Shown piece after piece: positions 33,401-41,251 of a stretch of 64,000 bases of DNA. Both the position numbers and the translations under genes were made by a program. The first letter of the stretch is position 1, and each line of letters begins with the position of its first letter. The stretch is from Candidimonas nitroreducens (GTDB taxonomy: Bacteria > Pseudomonadota > Gammaproteobacteria > Burkholderiales > Burkholderiaceae_B), in the NCBI RefSeq assembly GCF_002209565.1, contig NZ_NJIH01000004.1:372001-436000 (forward strand), in the 5' to 3' direction. Under the pieces are notes generated by a model. That model worked only from the letters and a program-made list of their open reading frames with translations. It was not told where the DNA came from and searched no databases.

Positions 33401-34480
33401 ATGAGTGATATTCCCGACATCGACGAAACGCTGGCCGAAACCTACCGAGAACTGCGCGCCAAGGGCGCCTTTGGCGGTGATTTCGGCGAAGAGCCCCCGA
33501 CGCCCGCTGAACCGCCGGCGGCTGCTGCGGCGGAAACGCCGGCGCAAACCGATGATGCCAGCGAAGCGGATACGAATGCCGAGAATACGGTCGCCGAGCC
33601 GCCTGACGAGGGCGCAGAAGCCAGTGCGGAGAATGGAGAGGAAGACGCAGCCCCGCCAGAATCCGCCTTCCGGCCGCCTTGGAAGAAAGCCGCCCTGGCT
33701 GAGTTCGAAAAGCTCTCGCCGGGCGTGCGCGCGGAGATCGAGCGCCGGGAAAACGACTTTCACAAGGGCATCGAGCAGTACAAGGCCGGCGCCGAATCAT
33801 CGAAGGAATGGGATCGCACGGTGCAGCCCTACCTGGCGACCATCCAGGGCTTTGGCGTGACGCCGCAGCGCGCCGCGCAGGAGCTTTTCAAGGCTGACCA
33901 CCTGTTGCGCTACTCGCCGATGCCGCAGAAGGTCGGAATGCTCCTGAAAATTGCGGGCGATTACGGTATTGACCTGCCGACGCTCGCCCAGGGCCTCCAG
34001 AACATGGCTGGCCAACAGGCCTGGCAGCAACAGAATCCCCCGGATCCGCGCGTGCAGCAACTGCAAACGCAGATCCAGCAAATGCAGCAGCAACAGTTTC
34101 AAGCGCAGCAACAAGCCTCGCAAGCCGAGAACTCGGCTATCGACGATGAAATTGCCGCGTTCGCCGCAGACCCTGATCACGAGCATTTCTCGGTTCTACA
34201 GCCTGATATGGCCCTGCTTTTGCAGGGTGGTCGCGCCAAAGACCTTGAAAGCGCCTATGAAATGGCAATGCGTGCAAACCCTCAGACGTACCCCATTTGG
34301 CTGGCTCAACAGCAGCAGAAAGCGGACGAAGAGCGGCGCAAGAAGGTTCAGAGCGCCAAGAAAGCAGCAGCGAACAATGTGCGACCCAACGGCCGCGCAA
34401 GCATTCCTGCCGCACCGGCACACCGAACCATGGAAGAGGACATCGAGGCCACGGCGCGCGAGCTGGGCCTCATCAACTGA
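33401..34480 (+). CDS. scaffolding-like head assembly protein
   Basis: A 359-residue acidic protein directly upstream of the coat gene. The N-terminal 95 residues are Ala/Glu/Pro-rich and disordered, with a helical middle (LSPGVRAEIERRENDFHKGI). A Gln-rich coiled coil (QTQIQQMQQQQFQAQQQASQ) and basic C-terminal helix complete a composition typical of scaffolding proteins of P22/T7-like phages. The C-terminal tail likely contacts coat subunits. No enzymatic motif is present. Assignment is by position and composition. Confidence 0.75.
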   Translation: MSDIPDIDETLAETYRELRAKGAFGGDFGEEPPTPAEPPAAAAAETPAQTDDASEADTNAENTVAEPPDEGAEASAENGEEDAAPPESAFRPPWKKAALAEFEKLSPGVRAEIERRENDFHKGIEQYKAGAESSKEWDRTVQPYLATIQGFGVTPQRAAQELFKADHLLRYSPMPQKVGMLLKIAGDYGIDLPTLAQGLQNMAGQQAWQQQNPPDPRVQQLQTQIQQMQQQQFQAQQQASQAENSAIDDEIAAFAADPDHEHFSVLQPDMALLLQGGRAKDLESAYEMAMRANPQTYPIWLAQQQQKADEERRKKVQSAKKAAANNVRPNGRASIPAAPAHRTMEEDIEATARELGLIN

Positions 34481-34494
34481 TATAGGAGCCAACC

Positions 34495-35481
34495 ATGGCA
34501 TCTCCGGGTCAGTCGAGCCTGTTCACCGCTTTCACCGAACTGGTATCGACCACTTACAGGAACCACCGCAAGACGGTGGCCGACAACACCTCCAAGCACA
34601 ATGCGCTTTTCCGCCGGCTGACGGAAAAGGGGCGCGTACGCATCGAAGATGGCGGCCTGTCCATCGTCGAGCCCCTGGACTATCAAGCCAACTCGACGTA
34701 CCAGCGCTACAGCGGCTACGACGTGCTCAACATCAACGCGGTCGATGTGCTGACTGCGGCCGAGTACCCGTGGCGCCAGATCGCGGTCAACGTCGCCGCC
34801 TCGGGGCTGGAACTGCGCACCAACGCAGGTGCGCAGCGCATCATCAACTTCACCAAGGCCAAGATCACGAACGCTCAGCGCTCGCTCGCCAACGGCATGT
34901 CGGTCGATATCTACTCGGACGGCACCGCGGCGAACCAGATCAACGGCCTGCAGGCGATTGTGGCCGATTCGGGCCAGGGCACCGTGGGCGGCATCAATGC
35001 GGCCACCTGGGCCTTCTGGCAGAACCTGGTGCAGTCGGCCGCAGCGCCGATTCAGGGCGGCGGCGCAATCACCCCGAGCGCCACGACCATCGAATCACTG
35101 ATGCAGCCAACTTGGGTGAAGCTGACCCGCGGCACCGACATGCCTGACATGATCGTCATGTCCGACGATTACTTCGGCATGTACGAAATGTCGCAGACCA
35201 GCCTCAAGCGCTATGCGCCCGAGGACAACGGCCAAGGCGGCATGATCTCGATGAAGTACAAGAACGCGGATGTGTTCTTCGATTCGTCGGGCGGCATTCC
35301 CGCGGGCCACGCGTACTTCCTGAACACCGACTACCTGGAACTGGTGGCGCACCGTGATGCCAACATGACCATGGAAGACGAGCTACGGTCGGTAAATCAG
35401 GATGCCGTGGTCATCCCCATCCTGTGGCAAGGGAACCTGGTTTGCTCGGCCCGGTTCCTCCAAGGCGCCATGCACGCGTAA
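34495..35481 (+). CDS. major capsid protein
   Basis: A 328-residue coat protein with HK97-fold character for short-tailed phages. The N-terminus SSLFTAFTELVSTTYRNHRK is followed by NTSKHNALFRRLTEKGRVRI, a typical N-arm. GYDVLNINAVDVLTAAEYPW and DMIVMSDDYFGMYEMS are typical internal parts. It has a good ribosome site and lies after the scaffold. By analogy it is the most abundant virion protein. The fold assignment is inferred. Confidence 0.87.
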   Translation: MASPGQSSLFTAFTELVSTTYRNHRKTVADNTSKHNALFRRLTEKGRVRIEDGGLSIVEPLDYQANSTYQRYSGYDVLNINAVDVLTAAEYPWRQIAVNVAASGLELRTNAGAQRIINFTKAKITNAQRSLANGMSVDIYSDGTAANQINGLQAIVADSGQGTVGGINAATWAFWQNLVQSAAAPIQGGGAITPSATTIESLMQPTWVKLTRGTDMPDMIVMSDDYFGMYEMSQTSLKRYAPEDNGQGGMISMKYKNADVFFDSSGGIPAGHAYFLNTDYLELVAHRDANMTMEDELRSVNQDAVVIPILWQGNLVCSARFLQGAMHA

Positions 35482-35493
35482 TCGGAGGAAACC

Positions 35494-36231
35494 ATGACTA
35501 CCGCAGCAACTCAATTCCCGCTGATCGGCTCCCAGCCCATCGGCAATTTCTTCGCGCCCGACAGCACGCAGCGCCAGCCGTTAGGTGCGATTGTCTCGGC
35601 CAATGACCCCTATTGGGGCGGCGGCGAGTATATCTACCTGCAGGCGAATGCCACGCTGACTCAAGGCGCGGCCGTCACATGGAATGGCGGCGTGGGGTTC
35701 AAGGCCATTGCGCTGCCCGATACGGCCAACCAAGCCGCCGCAGTGGGTTTTGCCATCTACCCGATGGCAAGCGGCCAGTTCGGCTGGTTCAAGATTTCCG
35801 GCCAGATCCTGGCCAACTGCACGGCCTCTGTCACCGCAGGTTCGGCTGTCGGCATCACCGCCGCCGGCCAGCTGGGCGCGAGTTCGGCCGGCAAGGAAAT
35901 CGAAGGCGCCAGCGTCCTAGCTCCTGCCACCACCACCGTCACCAAGGCGAACGCGACCACTCGCGCAGGCTCCAATTTGGTGATCGTATCTGATGCCGAC
36001 GGCCTCTTCGTGGGCTGCCCGGTATCTGGCACCGGCATCGCGGCTTCCAGCTACATCGGCGCGATCAGCTCGGACGGTCGCACTCTGTCGCTCACGGCTT
36101 CGGATCTGACCACGGCGAAAAACGCCACGGCCAGCGGCGCCATCACGCTCACGGGCACCTACAACGACGGTACCACGTACTACAACGTGTTGTACGCAGA
36201 CCGTCCGACCGCCCAGGGCCGCATTACTTAA
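35494..36231 (+). CDS. capsid decoration-like structural protein
   Basis: A 245-residue protein beginning MTTAATQFPLIGSQPIGNFF. It is rich in Ala, Gly, Thr and Ser and predicted all-beta (TASVTAGSAVGITAAGQLGA; ATTTVTKANATTRAGSNLVI). Its position directly after the coat gene, together with this composition, suggests a head-decoration or outer-fibre protein. It is followed by a strong terminator. No catalytic motif is seen. Confidence 0.68.
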   Translation: MTTAATQFPLIGSQPIGNFFAPDSTQRQPLGAIVSANDPYWGGGEYIYLQANATLTQGAAVTWNGGVGFKAIALPDTANQAAAVGFAIYPMASGQFGWFKISGQILANCTASVTAGSAVGITAAGQLGASSAGKEIEGASVLAPATTTVTKANATTRAGSNLVIVSDADGLFVGCPVSGTGIAASSYIGAISSDGRTLSLTASDLTTAKNATASGAITLTGTYNDGTTYYNVLYADRPTAQGRIT

Positions 36232-36259
36232 TTTTCCCTGTCACCTCCAGGGGCCTTTC

Positions 36260-36294
36260 GCGCCGCATTCCTTTGGGTTTGCGGCGCTTTTTTT
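36260..36294 (+). terminator. intrinsic terminator after the coat/decoration genes
   Basis: GCGCCGCA (36,260-36,267) and TGCGGCGC (36,280-36,287) make an 8-bp perfect stem followed by seven T residues. This is the strongest terminator in the late region and may cap high coat expression. Confidence 0.8.
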
Positions 36295-36306
36295 GGAGTT
36301 ACCAGA

Positions 36307-36687
36307 ATGACCGACGAAACCCAAGACGCCGCCCAACAGACCGCCGCAGTCCAGGGGGCAGATACTGCAACGCCAGCGATTGATGCCTCTGCCACGCAGG
36401 CCGACGACCCAAACGGCGCTGCCTCGAATGCGGCCGCACCCTCCACCGGCGCACCGACGGCCTCTGCCGAAGCTGCACCCTCTACCGCTGGCGCATCGCC
36501 CAGCGACGGAAATTCCGACGATGAATCGCTGACCTTCGAAGAACGGGTGGAAAAACGCTTTGTTGAGCTCGAGCACTTCCTGCTGAAGTTGCCGCGCTCG
36601 ATCATGCACGCCCTGCATGGCGGCAGCGGTACGCCCGAAGAAGTCGCGCAGCGCGCCACCCAGCACCTGCTGGACAAGAACCAATAA
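36307..36687 (+). CDS. hypothetical virion-region protein (126 aa)
   Basis: A 126-residue protein with a disordered Ala/Asp/Thr-rich N-terminal two-thirds (MTDETQDAAQQTAAVQGADT). A helical C-terminal third (LTFEERVEKRFVELEHFLLK) may mediate binding. It lies between decoration and tail genes. No function is assigned. Confidence 0.68.
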   Translation: MTDETQDAAQQTAAVQGADTATPAIDASATQADDPNGAASNAAAPSTGAPTASAEAAPSTAGASPSDGNSDDESLTFEERVEKRFVELEHFLLKLPRSIMHALHGGSGTPEEVAQRATQHLLDKNQ

Positions 36688-36707
36688 CCCGTTCCCTGGA
36701 GAATGAC

Positions 36708-37361
36708 ATGGCAAACATAGGCATCCAGCAGGCCACGCGCCCGCATGTACGCTTTGAGTCGCGCCCCGAAGAAGACCGGGCTGCCTCCATCGAGGCGGGC
36801 CGCAAGATCTACAAAGACGTGGACTGGGTGGTCATCACGCCGGTGGGCGGCCGCGACGTGGTTGAAAACCGCGCCACACTCTGGCTCGCCAATATCCGCG
36901 ACCGCGCCCAGGTCGGCCAGTACGACGCGGAATGGGTCGAGCACTTTCAGCGCATGTACGACATGTACAAGCAGGGAAAGGAACTGCCCGAGGATGGTAC
37001 CGCATTACGCATGTGCACCACGCTCTTCACGCCGGCCGAGATCGAAAACTGTCTGTCCGCAGGCATACGCACCCTGGAACAGCTTGCGTCGATTAACGAA
37101 GAAGGCATGGGGCGTCTGCACATGATGGGCCGCGCCCTGAAGCTGCGCGCGCAAGAGGCGATCACGCTCGGCGAAGGCCGCGGCGATGCCATGAAGGTCG
37201 AAGCCCTCACACTGGAGAATGCCCAGCTCAAGGATAAGGTTGGCGAGTTGACGGAAAAAGTCTCTGCGCTCTCGGAGATCGTCACCGAACTGCAGGCCGA
37301 GCGCGCGCTGGAGCCACCCAAGCGCGGCCGACCGGCCAAGAATGAGGCGCTGGCAGCGTAA
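36708..37361 (+). CDS. hypothetical virion-region protein with coiled coil (217 aa)
   Basis: A 217-residue protein, MANIGIQQATRPHVRFESRP. The middle (VDWVVITPVGGRDVVENRAT) looks globular. The C-terminal 60 residues (LENAQLKDKVGELTEKVSAL) form a coiled coil ending in a basic AT-hook-like GRPAKN, which could bind DNA. The position suggests head completion or a tail-associated role. Unassigned. Confidence 0.7.
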   Translation: MANIGIQQATRPHVRFESRPEEDRAASIEAGRKIYKDVDWVVITPVGGRDVVENRATLWLANIRDRAQVGQYDAEWVEHFQRMYDMYKQGKELPEDGTALRMCTTLFTPAEIENCLSAGIRTLEQLASINEEGMGRLHMMGRALKLRAQEAITLGEGRGDAMKVEALTLENAQLKDKVGELTEKVSALSEIVTELQAERALEPPKRGRPAKNEALAA

Positions 37362-37373
37362 GGCGAGGCGAGC

Positions 37374-38081
37374 ATGAGCAACTGCCTGTCCATCATCCAA
37401 GATGTCTGCCAGCGCGTGGGGCTGCCTGCGCCCAATGCGGCCGCGCAATCCACTGATCCACTCGTTTTGCAGATGGTGGCACTCTCGACCAAAGAGGGCG
37501 AATGGCTGTCCAACCAATATGACTGGCAGGCGCTCACGCTCGAGGCGCATTTCCTCACCGTTGCCGATCAGGTGCAGGGGCAGCTTTCCACGATCTGTCC
37601 CAACCTGAAAAACATCATCAACGACACGATGTGGAACCGCGATCTGCGCCGGCCGGTCTTCGGGCCGCTGGCGGCGCAGCGCTACCAACAGCTGCAGGCC
37701 ATGGTGATGCAGGGCCCCTGGAATCAATTCATCATCCAGGGCGACAACATCCTGTTTTTCCCGGTGCCTGTAGCTGGGCAGAACATCTGGTTTCAGTACA
37801 CCACTTCCAATTGGTGCCAGTCCTCTGGTGGTATTGGTCAGGGCCGATTCAAGGCCGATACGGACATCCTGCTTCTGCGCGAGGACGTGTTCAAGCTCGG
37901 CTGTGAATGGCGCTGGAAGAAGGCCAAAGGCCTCGATTACGCCCAGGATTTTGTTGACTACGAAACGATATTGGAAACCGCGAAGGCACGCGACGGCTCG
38001 AAAGACGTGATCAACATGGGGGACGTGAAGTACGACATTTATCCCGGCATCCTCGTGCCGTCCGGGAGTTGGCCGGTATGA
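37374..38081 (+). CDS. head-to-tail adaptor/connector-like protein
   Basis: A 235-residue protein, MSNCLSIIQDVCQRVGLPAP. QSTDPLVLQMVALSTKEGEW and WQALTLEAHFLTVADQ resemble the P22 gp4/BPP-1-type adaptor family positioned just after the coat cluster. These form a ring under the portal in short-tailed phages. It overlaps the following tail-tube gene by 4 bp. Assignment is by order and sequence feel; a nozzle-related function is the alternative. Confidence 0.72.
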   Translation: MSNCLSIIQDVCQRVGLPAPNAAAQSTDPLVLQMVALSTKEGEWLSNQYDWQALTLEAHFLTVADQVQGQLSTICPNLKNIINDTMWNRDLRRPVFGPLAAQRYQQLQAMVMQGPWNQFIIQGDNILFFPVPVAGQNIWFQYTTSNWCQSSGGIGQGRFKADTDILLLREDVFKLGCEWRWKKAKGLDYAQDFVDYETILETAKARDGSKDVINMGDVKYDIYPGILVPSGSWPV

Positions 38082-39637
38082 TTCGCCGACCGGTCGCCGC
38101 AGTTCGGGCTCAGCAGACAGCGCGAACAGCCATTATCCCCGCACCCGTGGGTGGTTGGAACGCGCGCGATCCGCTGGCGGCCATGGCGCCGGGCGATGCG
38201 ATCATCCTGAACAACTTTTTTCCGCAGCCGGGCGGGGTGGCGTTGCGCAATGGGTCGCTCACGTGGGCCACGGGCCTGGGTAACCAGGTCAACACCATCA
38301 TGGGCTACAACCCCGCTGCGGGAATGCCCAAGCTCTTCGCCGCCGCGGGCGGCAGTATTTTCGATGTGACCGCGGGCGGTGCTGTCGGCGCGGCAGACGT
38401 GTCGGGATTGTCCAACTCCATCTGGAGCCACCTGAATTTCGCCACCCCAGCAGGCCCGTTTCTGCTTGCGGTGAACGGCCAGGACGGTTACTACATCTAC
38501 AACGGTTCGGCATGGCAAAGTGTCACAGCAAGCTCATCGCCGATTTCGATTACGGGCGTGGATCCAATCTCGCTGTCAGCAGTTCAGAGCTACGCCAGCA
38601 GCGTGTGGTTCACTCAGAAGGATTCGCTAACCGCCTATTATCTGCCCGTGGTAAGCGTCGGGGGTGCTGCGACCGCGTTCCCCATGAATCAGATCTTCCG
38701 CCGCGGCGGCCGGCTGGTGGCCATGGGTGTCTGGACTGTGGACGGCGGCTATGGCATGCAGGATTATCTCTGCTTCGCCACGAGCGAAGGCGAGATCGCC
38801 ATCTATGGGGGCACCGACCCTTCGCAATCGTCCACATGGTCGCTGGTGGGCGTCTATCAGGTGGGCACGCCCATGGGGGCGCGCTGCTTCATGAAGTACG
38901 GCGGCGATCTGCTCTATATCGGTAAGGATGGTCTGGGCCCCGTTTCCAGACTGCTTGGGTCTTCTCGCGTGAACACGGAAACGCAGCTCACGTACAAGAT
39001 TCAGGGCGCGATCTCGCAGGCGACCGCCAGCTACGCCACGAATTTCGGATGGCAGATGATGCTGCATCCGCTGCAAAACCAACTCTTTCTGAACGTGCCG
39101 ATTGCGCTGGGCCAGCAGCAGCAATATGTGATGAACACAATCACGGGCGGTTGGTGCAACTTCACCGGCTGGCCGGCGAACTGTTGGGAACGCTGGCAAG
39201 ACCGCCTCTATTTCGGCGCGAATGGAAAGGTAATTCAAGCCTGGACGAATAACCTGGATGACGACGGCGAACAGATCCAAGGGGAGGCGTTGCAGGCGTT
39301 CCAGACCTTCGGTAGTGGCCAGCTCAAGCAATTTCTGATGGCCCGACCCATTCTGCAGGGGTCTGGCAATTTCGGCACGCTTCTGGGCGTGAACGTCGAT
39401 TTCGATACCGGCTCGCCGGTCGGCAATCCATCGTTCACACCATCCACGGCGGGCCTGTGGGATCAAGGCTTCTGGGATCAAGCGCTCTGGGGTGGTCAGT
39501 TCGACATCGCCAAGAATTGGCAGCAAGCCAATGCCATGGGCACATGGGGTGCCGCGCATCTGCGCATTTCGGGCCTGGATGCTTCCATCAACTGGACGGC
39601 CACGGAATACCTGCTTCGTGATGCGGGGGTTCTGTGA
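38078..39637 (+). CDS. tail tube/nozzle-like protein
   Basis: A 519-residue beta-rich protein, MIRRPVAAVRAQQTART, containing APVGGWNARDPLAAMAPGDA, a signature of phage P22 gp10-like tail accessory and 'tail nozzle' families. Repeated Trp/Gly-rich strands (VYQVGTPMGARCFMKYGGDL) suggest a beta-propeller fold. It is the likely nozzle that extends the tail after the adaptor. The GGGAG ribosome site supports the ATG at 38,078. Its stop overlaps the GNAT-like gene. Confidence 0.78.
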   Translation: MIRRPVAAVRAQQTARTAIIPAPVGGWNARDPLAAMAPGDAIILNNFFPQPGGVALRNGSLTWATGLGNQVNTIMGYNPAAGMPKLFAAAGGSIFDVTAGGAVGAADVSGLSNSIWSHLNFATPAGPFLLAVNGQDGYYIYNGSAWQSVTASSSPISITGVDPISLSAVQSYASSVWFTQKDSLTAYYLPVVSVGGAATAFPMNQIFRRGGRLVAMGVWTVDGGYGMQDYLCFATSEGEIAIYGGTDPSQSSTWSLVGVYQVGTPMGARCFMKYGGDLLYIGKDGLGPVSRLLGSSRVNTETQLTYKIQGAISQATASYATNFGWQMMLHPLQNQLFLNVPIALGQQQQYVMNTITGGWCNFTGWPANCWERWQDRLYFGANGKVIQAWTNNLDDDGEQIQGEALQAFQTFGSGQLKQFLMARPILQGSGNFGTLLGVNVDFDTGSPVGNPSFTPSTAGLWDQGFWDQALWGGQFDIAKNWQQANAMGTWGAAHLRISGLDASINWTATEYLLRDAGVL

Positions 39638-40116
39638 AGCGCATCCTCTGGAACGAGCCGGAACGTGTTGAGCGCTTTGTGCGCGAAAGGCTCGATTGCC
39701 GGCCATTCAAGGAATATGCGGCCATCGGCATCGAAGATGACGGCGAACTGATCGGAGGCATCATCTTCGACAGCAAGTGGGGCGCCTCCATTCAGATGCA
39801 TGTGGCCTCCAACGGCTCGCGCCATTGGATGACGGCTGCGGGGCTGGCCGCATGTTTCGGCTACGCCTTCAATCAGGAAAAAGTAAACATCATCGTCGGC
39901 CTCGTGAGGGCCGACAACATCGAGGCACGGCGCTTCGATGAGCATCTCGGATTCAAGCAGTGCGGACAACTCCCGCTGGCCTGTACCGATGGAACGGACT
40001 TGATTGTCTACGGCATGCGCAAAAGCGACTGCCGCTATCTCCAAGGTAAATACCATGCGGAACTTATTGCTGAGCTGCGGGATTCCGGATCTTCCGGCCC
40101 GCGCCTTCCGACGTAG
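39634..40116 (+). CDS. GNAT-type acetyltransferase within the tail cluster
   Basis: A 160-residue protein with GNAT features. KEYAAIGIEDDGELIGGIIF forms beta strands 2-3. Strand 4 is near ASIQMHVASNGSRHWM, and NIIVGLVRADNIEARRFDEH has the 'NxxA' helix before FGFKQCGQLP. Starts with GTG overlapping the nozzle stop. GNAT genes in podophage structural clusters are known but their target is not; RNA polymerase, ribosome or virion proteins are possible. Its 3' end overlaps the next gene by 62 bp. Confidence 0.75.
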   Translation: MKRILWNEPERVERFVRERLDCRPFKEYAAIGIEDDGELIGGIIFDSKWGASIQMHVASNGSRHWMTAAGLAACFGYAFNQEKVNIIVGLVRADNIEARRFDEHLGFKQCGQLPLACTDGTDLIVYGMRKSDCRYLQGKYHAELIAELRDSGSSGPRLPT

Positions 40117-41245
40117 CCCTCGCGGAGGCGTGTCCACTCTCGAGGGTGGCGGCAAGGGCGGAAGCGCTCCCTCCTACCCCGATCCCTATCAGGTCGCGGA
40201 TGCGACGACGCAAACCAATCAGGCGAGCGCCGCCTATAACAAGGCGTTGAACCTGAACAACAATACCAACGCGTTCGGGTCGCAGACCACCACACAAACG
40301 GGCACCGATCCCAACACGGGCGCGCCGATCTACACCACCTCCAATCTGCCGAACTCGCAGCTCGCGGGGCAGATCAATTCGTTGTTGGGACAGGCCGGCA
40401 ACAGCGGCGCGATCAACAATCAAGCGATGGGGCTGCTCAACGGCTTGACGGGCACCTACGGCCAGAACAGCCAGAACGCGCAGACCCTATTCAACAACGC
40501 CCAGAACCTCCAGGGGGGCCTGCTCGGACTCGGTTCACAATACTCGGGTCTCAATTCCAGTCTCGCTGGCTTAGGCTCGACACTGAGTCCAGAGGCCGCG
40601 CAAAATGCCCAGCAGCAAGGCCAGGATGCCGCCTACAAGGCCTCCATGGGATACCTGCAGCCGCAGTTCAACCAGCAGACACAATCCCTCTCCGCACAGC
40701 TTGCGAATCAGGGCATACAGGCCGGCTCTCAAGCCTACACGAATGCCACGCAGAACCTGGGCCTCCAGCAGGGCCAGCAGCAACAGGAAGCGCTGAACAA
40801 TGCGGTTCTGACCGGTTCCCAGATGGGTACGCAGAACCTGCAAAACCAGATTGCCGGCATCAATACCCAAGCGGGTCTGCTGGGGCAGCAGGCCTCGAAT
40901 CTTGCGGGTCAAGGCGGCTTGTACACGGGCGCCGGCCAGATCAACAGCGGTAGCGCGCTTGGCATCAATGCGGGCAACAGCTCGGCCGCGGGCTTGGCTG
41001 GGCTCGCGGGCCAGATGTCGGGGCTCGGCCAAGTGCCCTATTCAGATCTAGGTTATCTGAGCAGTCTCGTGCCAGGATACTCGGGCACCGGCAGTTCCTC
41101 GTCATCGCCTGCTGACATCGCGGGCTACACCAACAACGCTTACCAATCGCAGTTGGCCAACTACAACGCGAATGTTCAATCCCAGAATTCCATGATGAAT
41201 GGGCTTATGGGCTTGGGCGCGGCCGGCATGCTCGCATTCTTATAG
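40055..41245 (+). CDS. internal virion protein, Gln/Ala/Asn-rich (396 aa)
   Basis: A 396-residue Asn/Gln/Gly-rich helical protein, MRNLLLSCGIPDLPARAFRR. It is dominated by repeats such as NNQAMGLLNGLTGTYGQNSQ, and the run LGLQQGQQQQEALNNAVLTG. Composition and position match the ejection-protein cluster of P22/BPP-1-like phages (three consecutive internal proteins). The start at 40,055 overlaps the acetyltransferase. It may be partly amphipathic to enter the periplasm with DNA. Confidence 0.7.
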   Translation: MRNLLLSCGIPDLPARAFRRSPRGGVSTLEGGGKGGSAPSYPDPYQVADATTQTNQASAAYNKALNLNNNTNAFGSQTTTQTGTDPNTGAPIYTTSNLPNSQLAGQINSLLGQAGNSGAINNQAMGLLNGLTGTYGQNSQNAQTLFNNAQNLQGGLLGLGSQYSGLNSSLAGLGSTLSPEAAQNAQQQGQDAAYKASMGYLQPQFNQQTQSLSAQLANQGIQAGSQAYTNATQNLGLQQGQQQQEALNNAVLTGSQMGTQNLQNQIAGINTQAGLLGQQASNLAGQGGLYTGAGQINSGSALGINAGNSSAAGLAGLAGQMSGLGQVPYSDLGYLSSLVPGYSGTGSSSSSPADIAGYTNNAYQSQLANYNANVQSQNSMMNGLMGLGAAGMLAFL

Positions 41246-41251
41246 GAGAAC

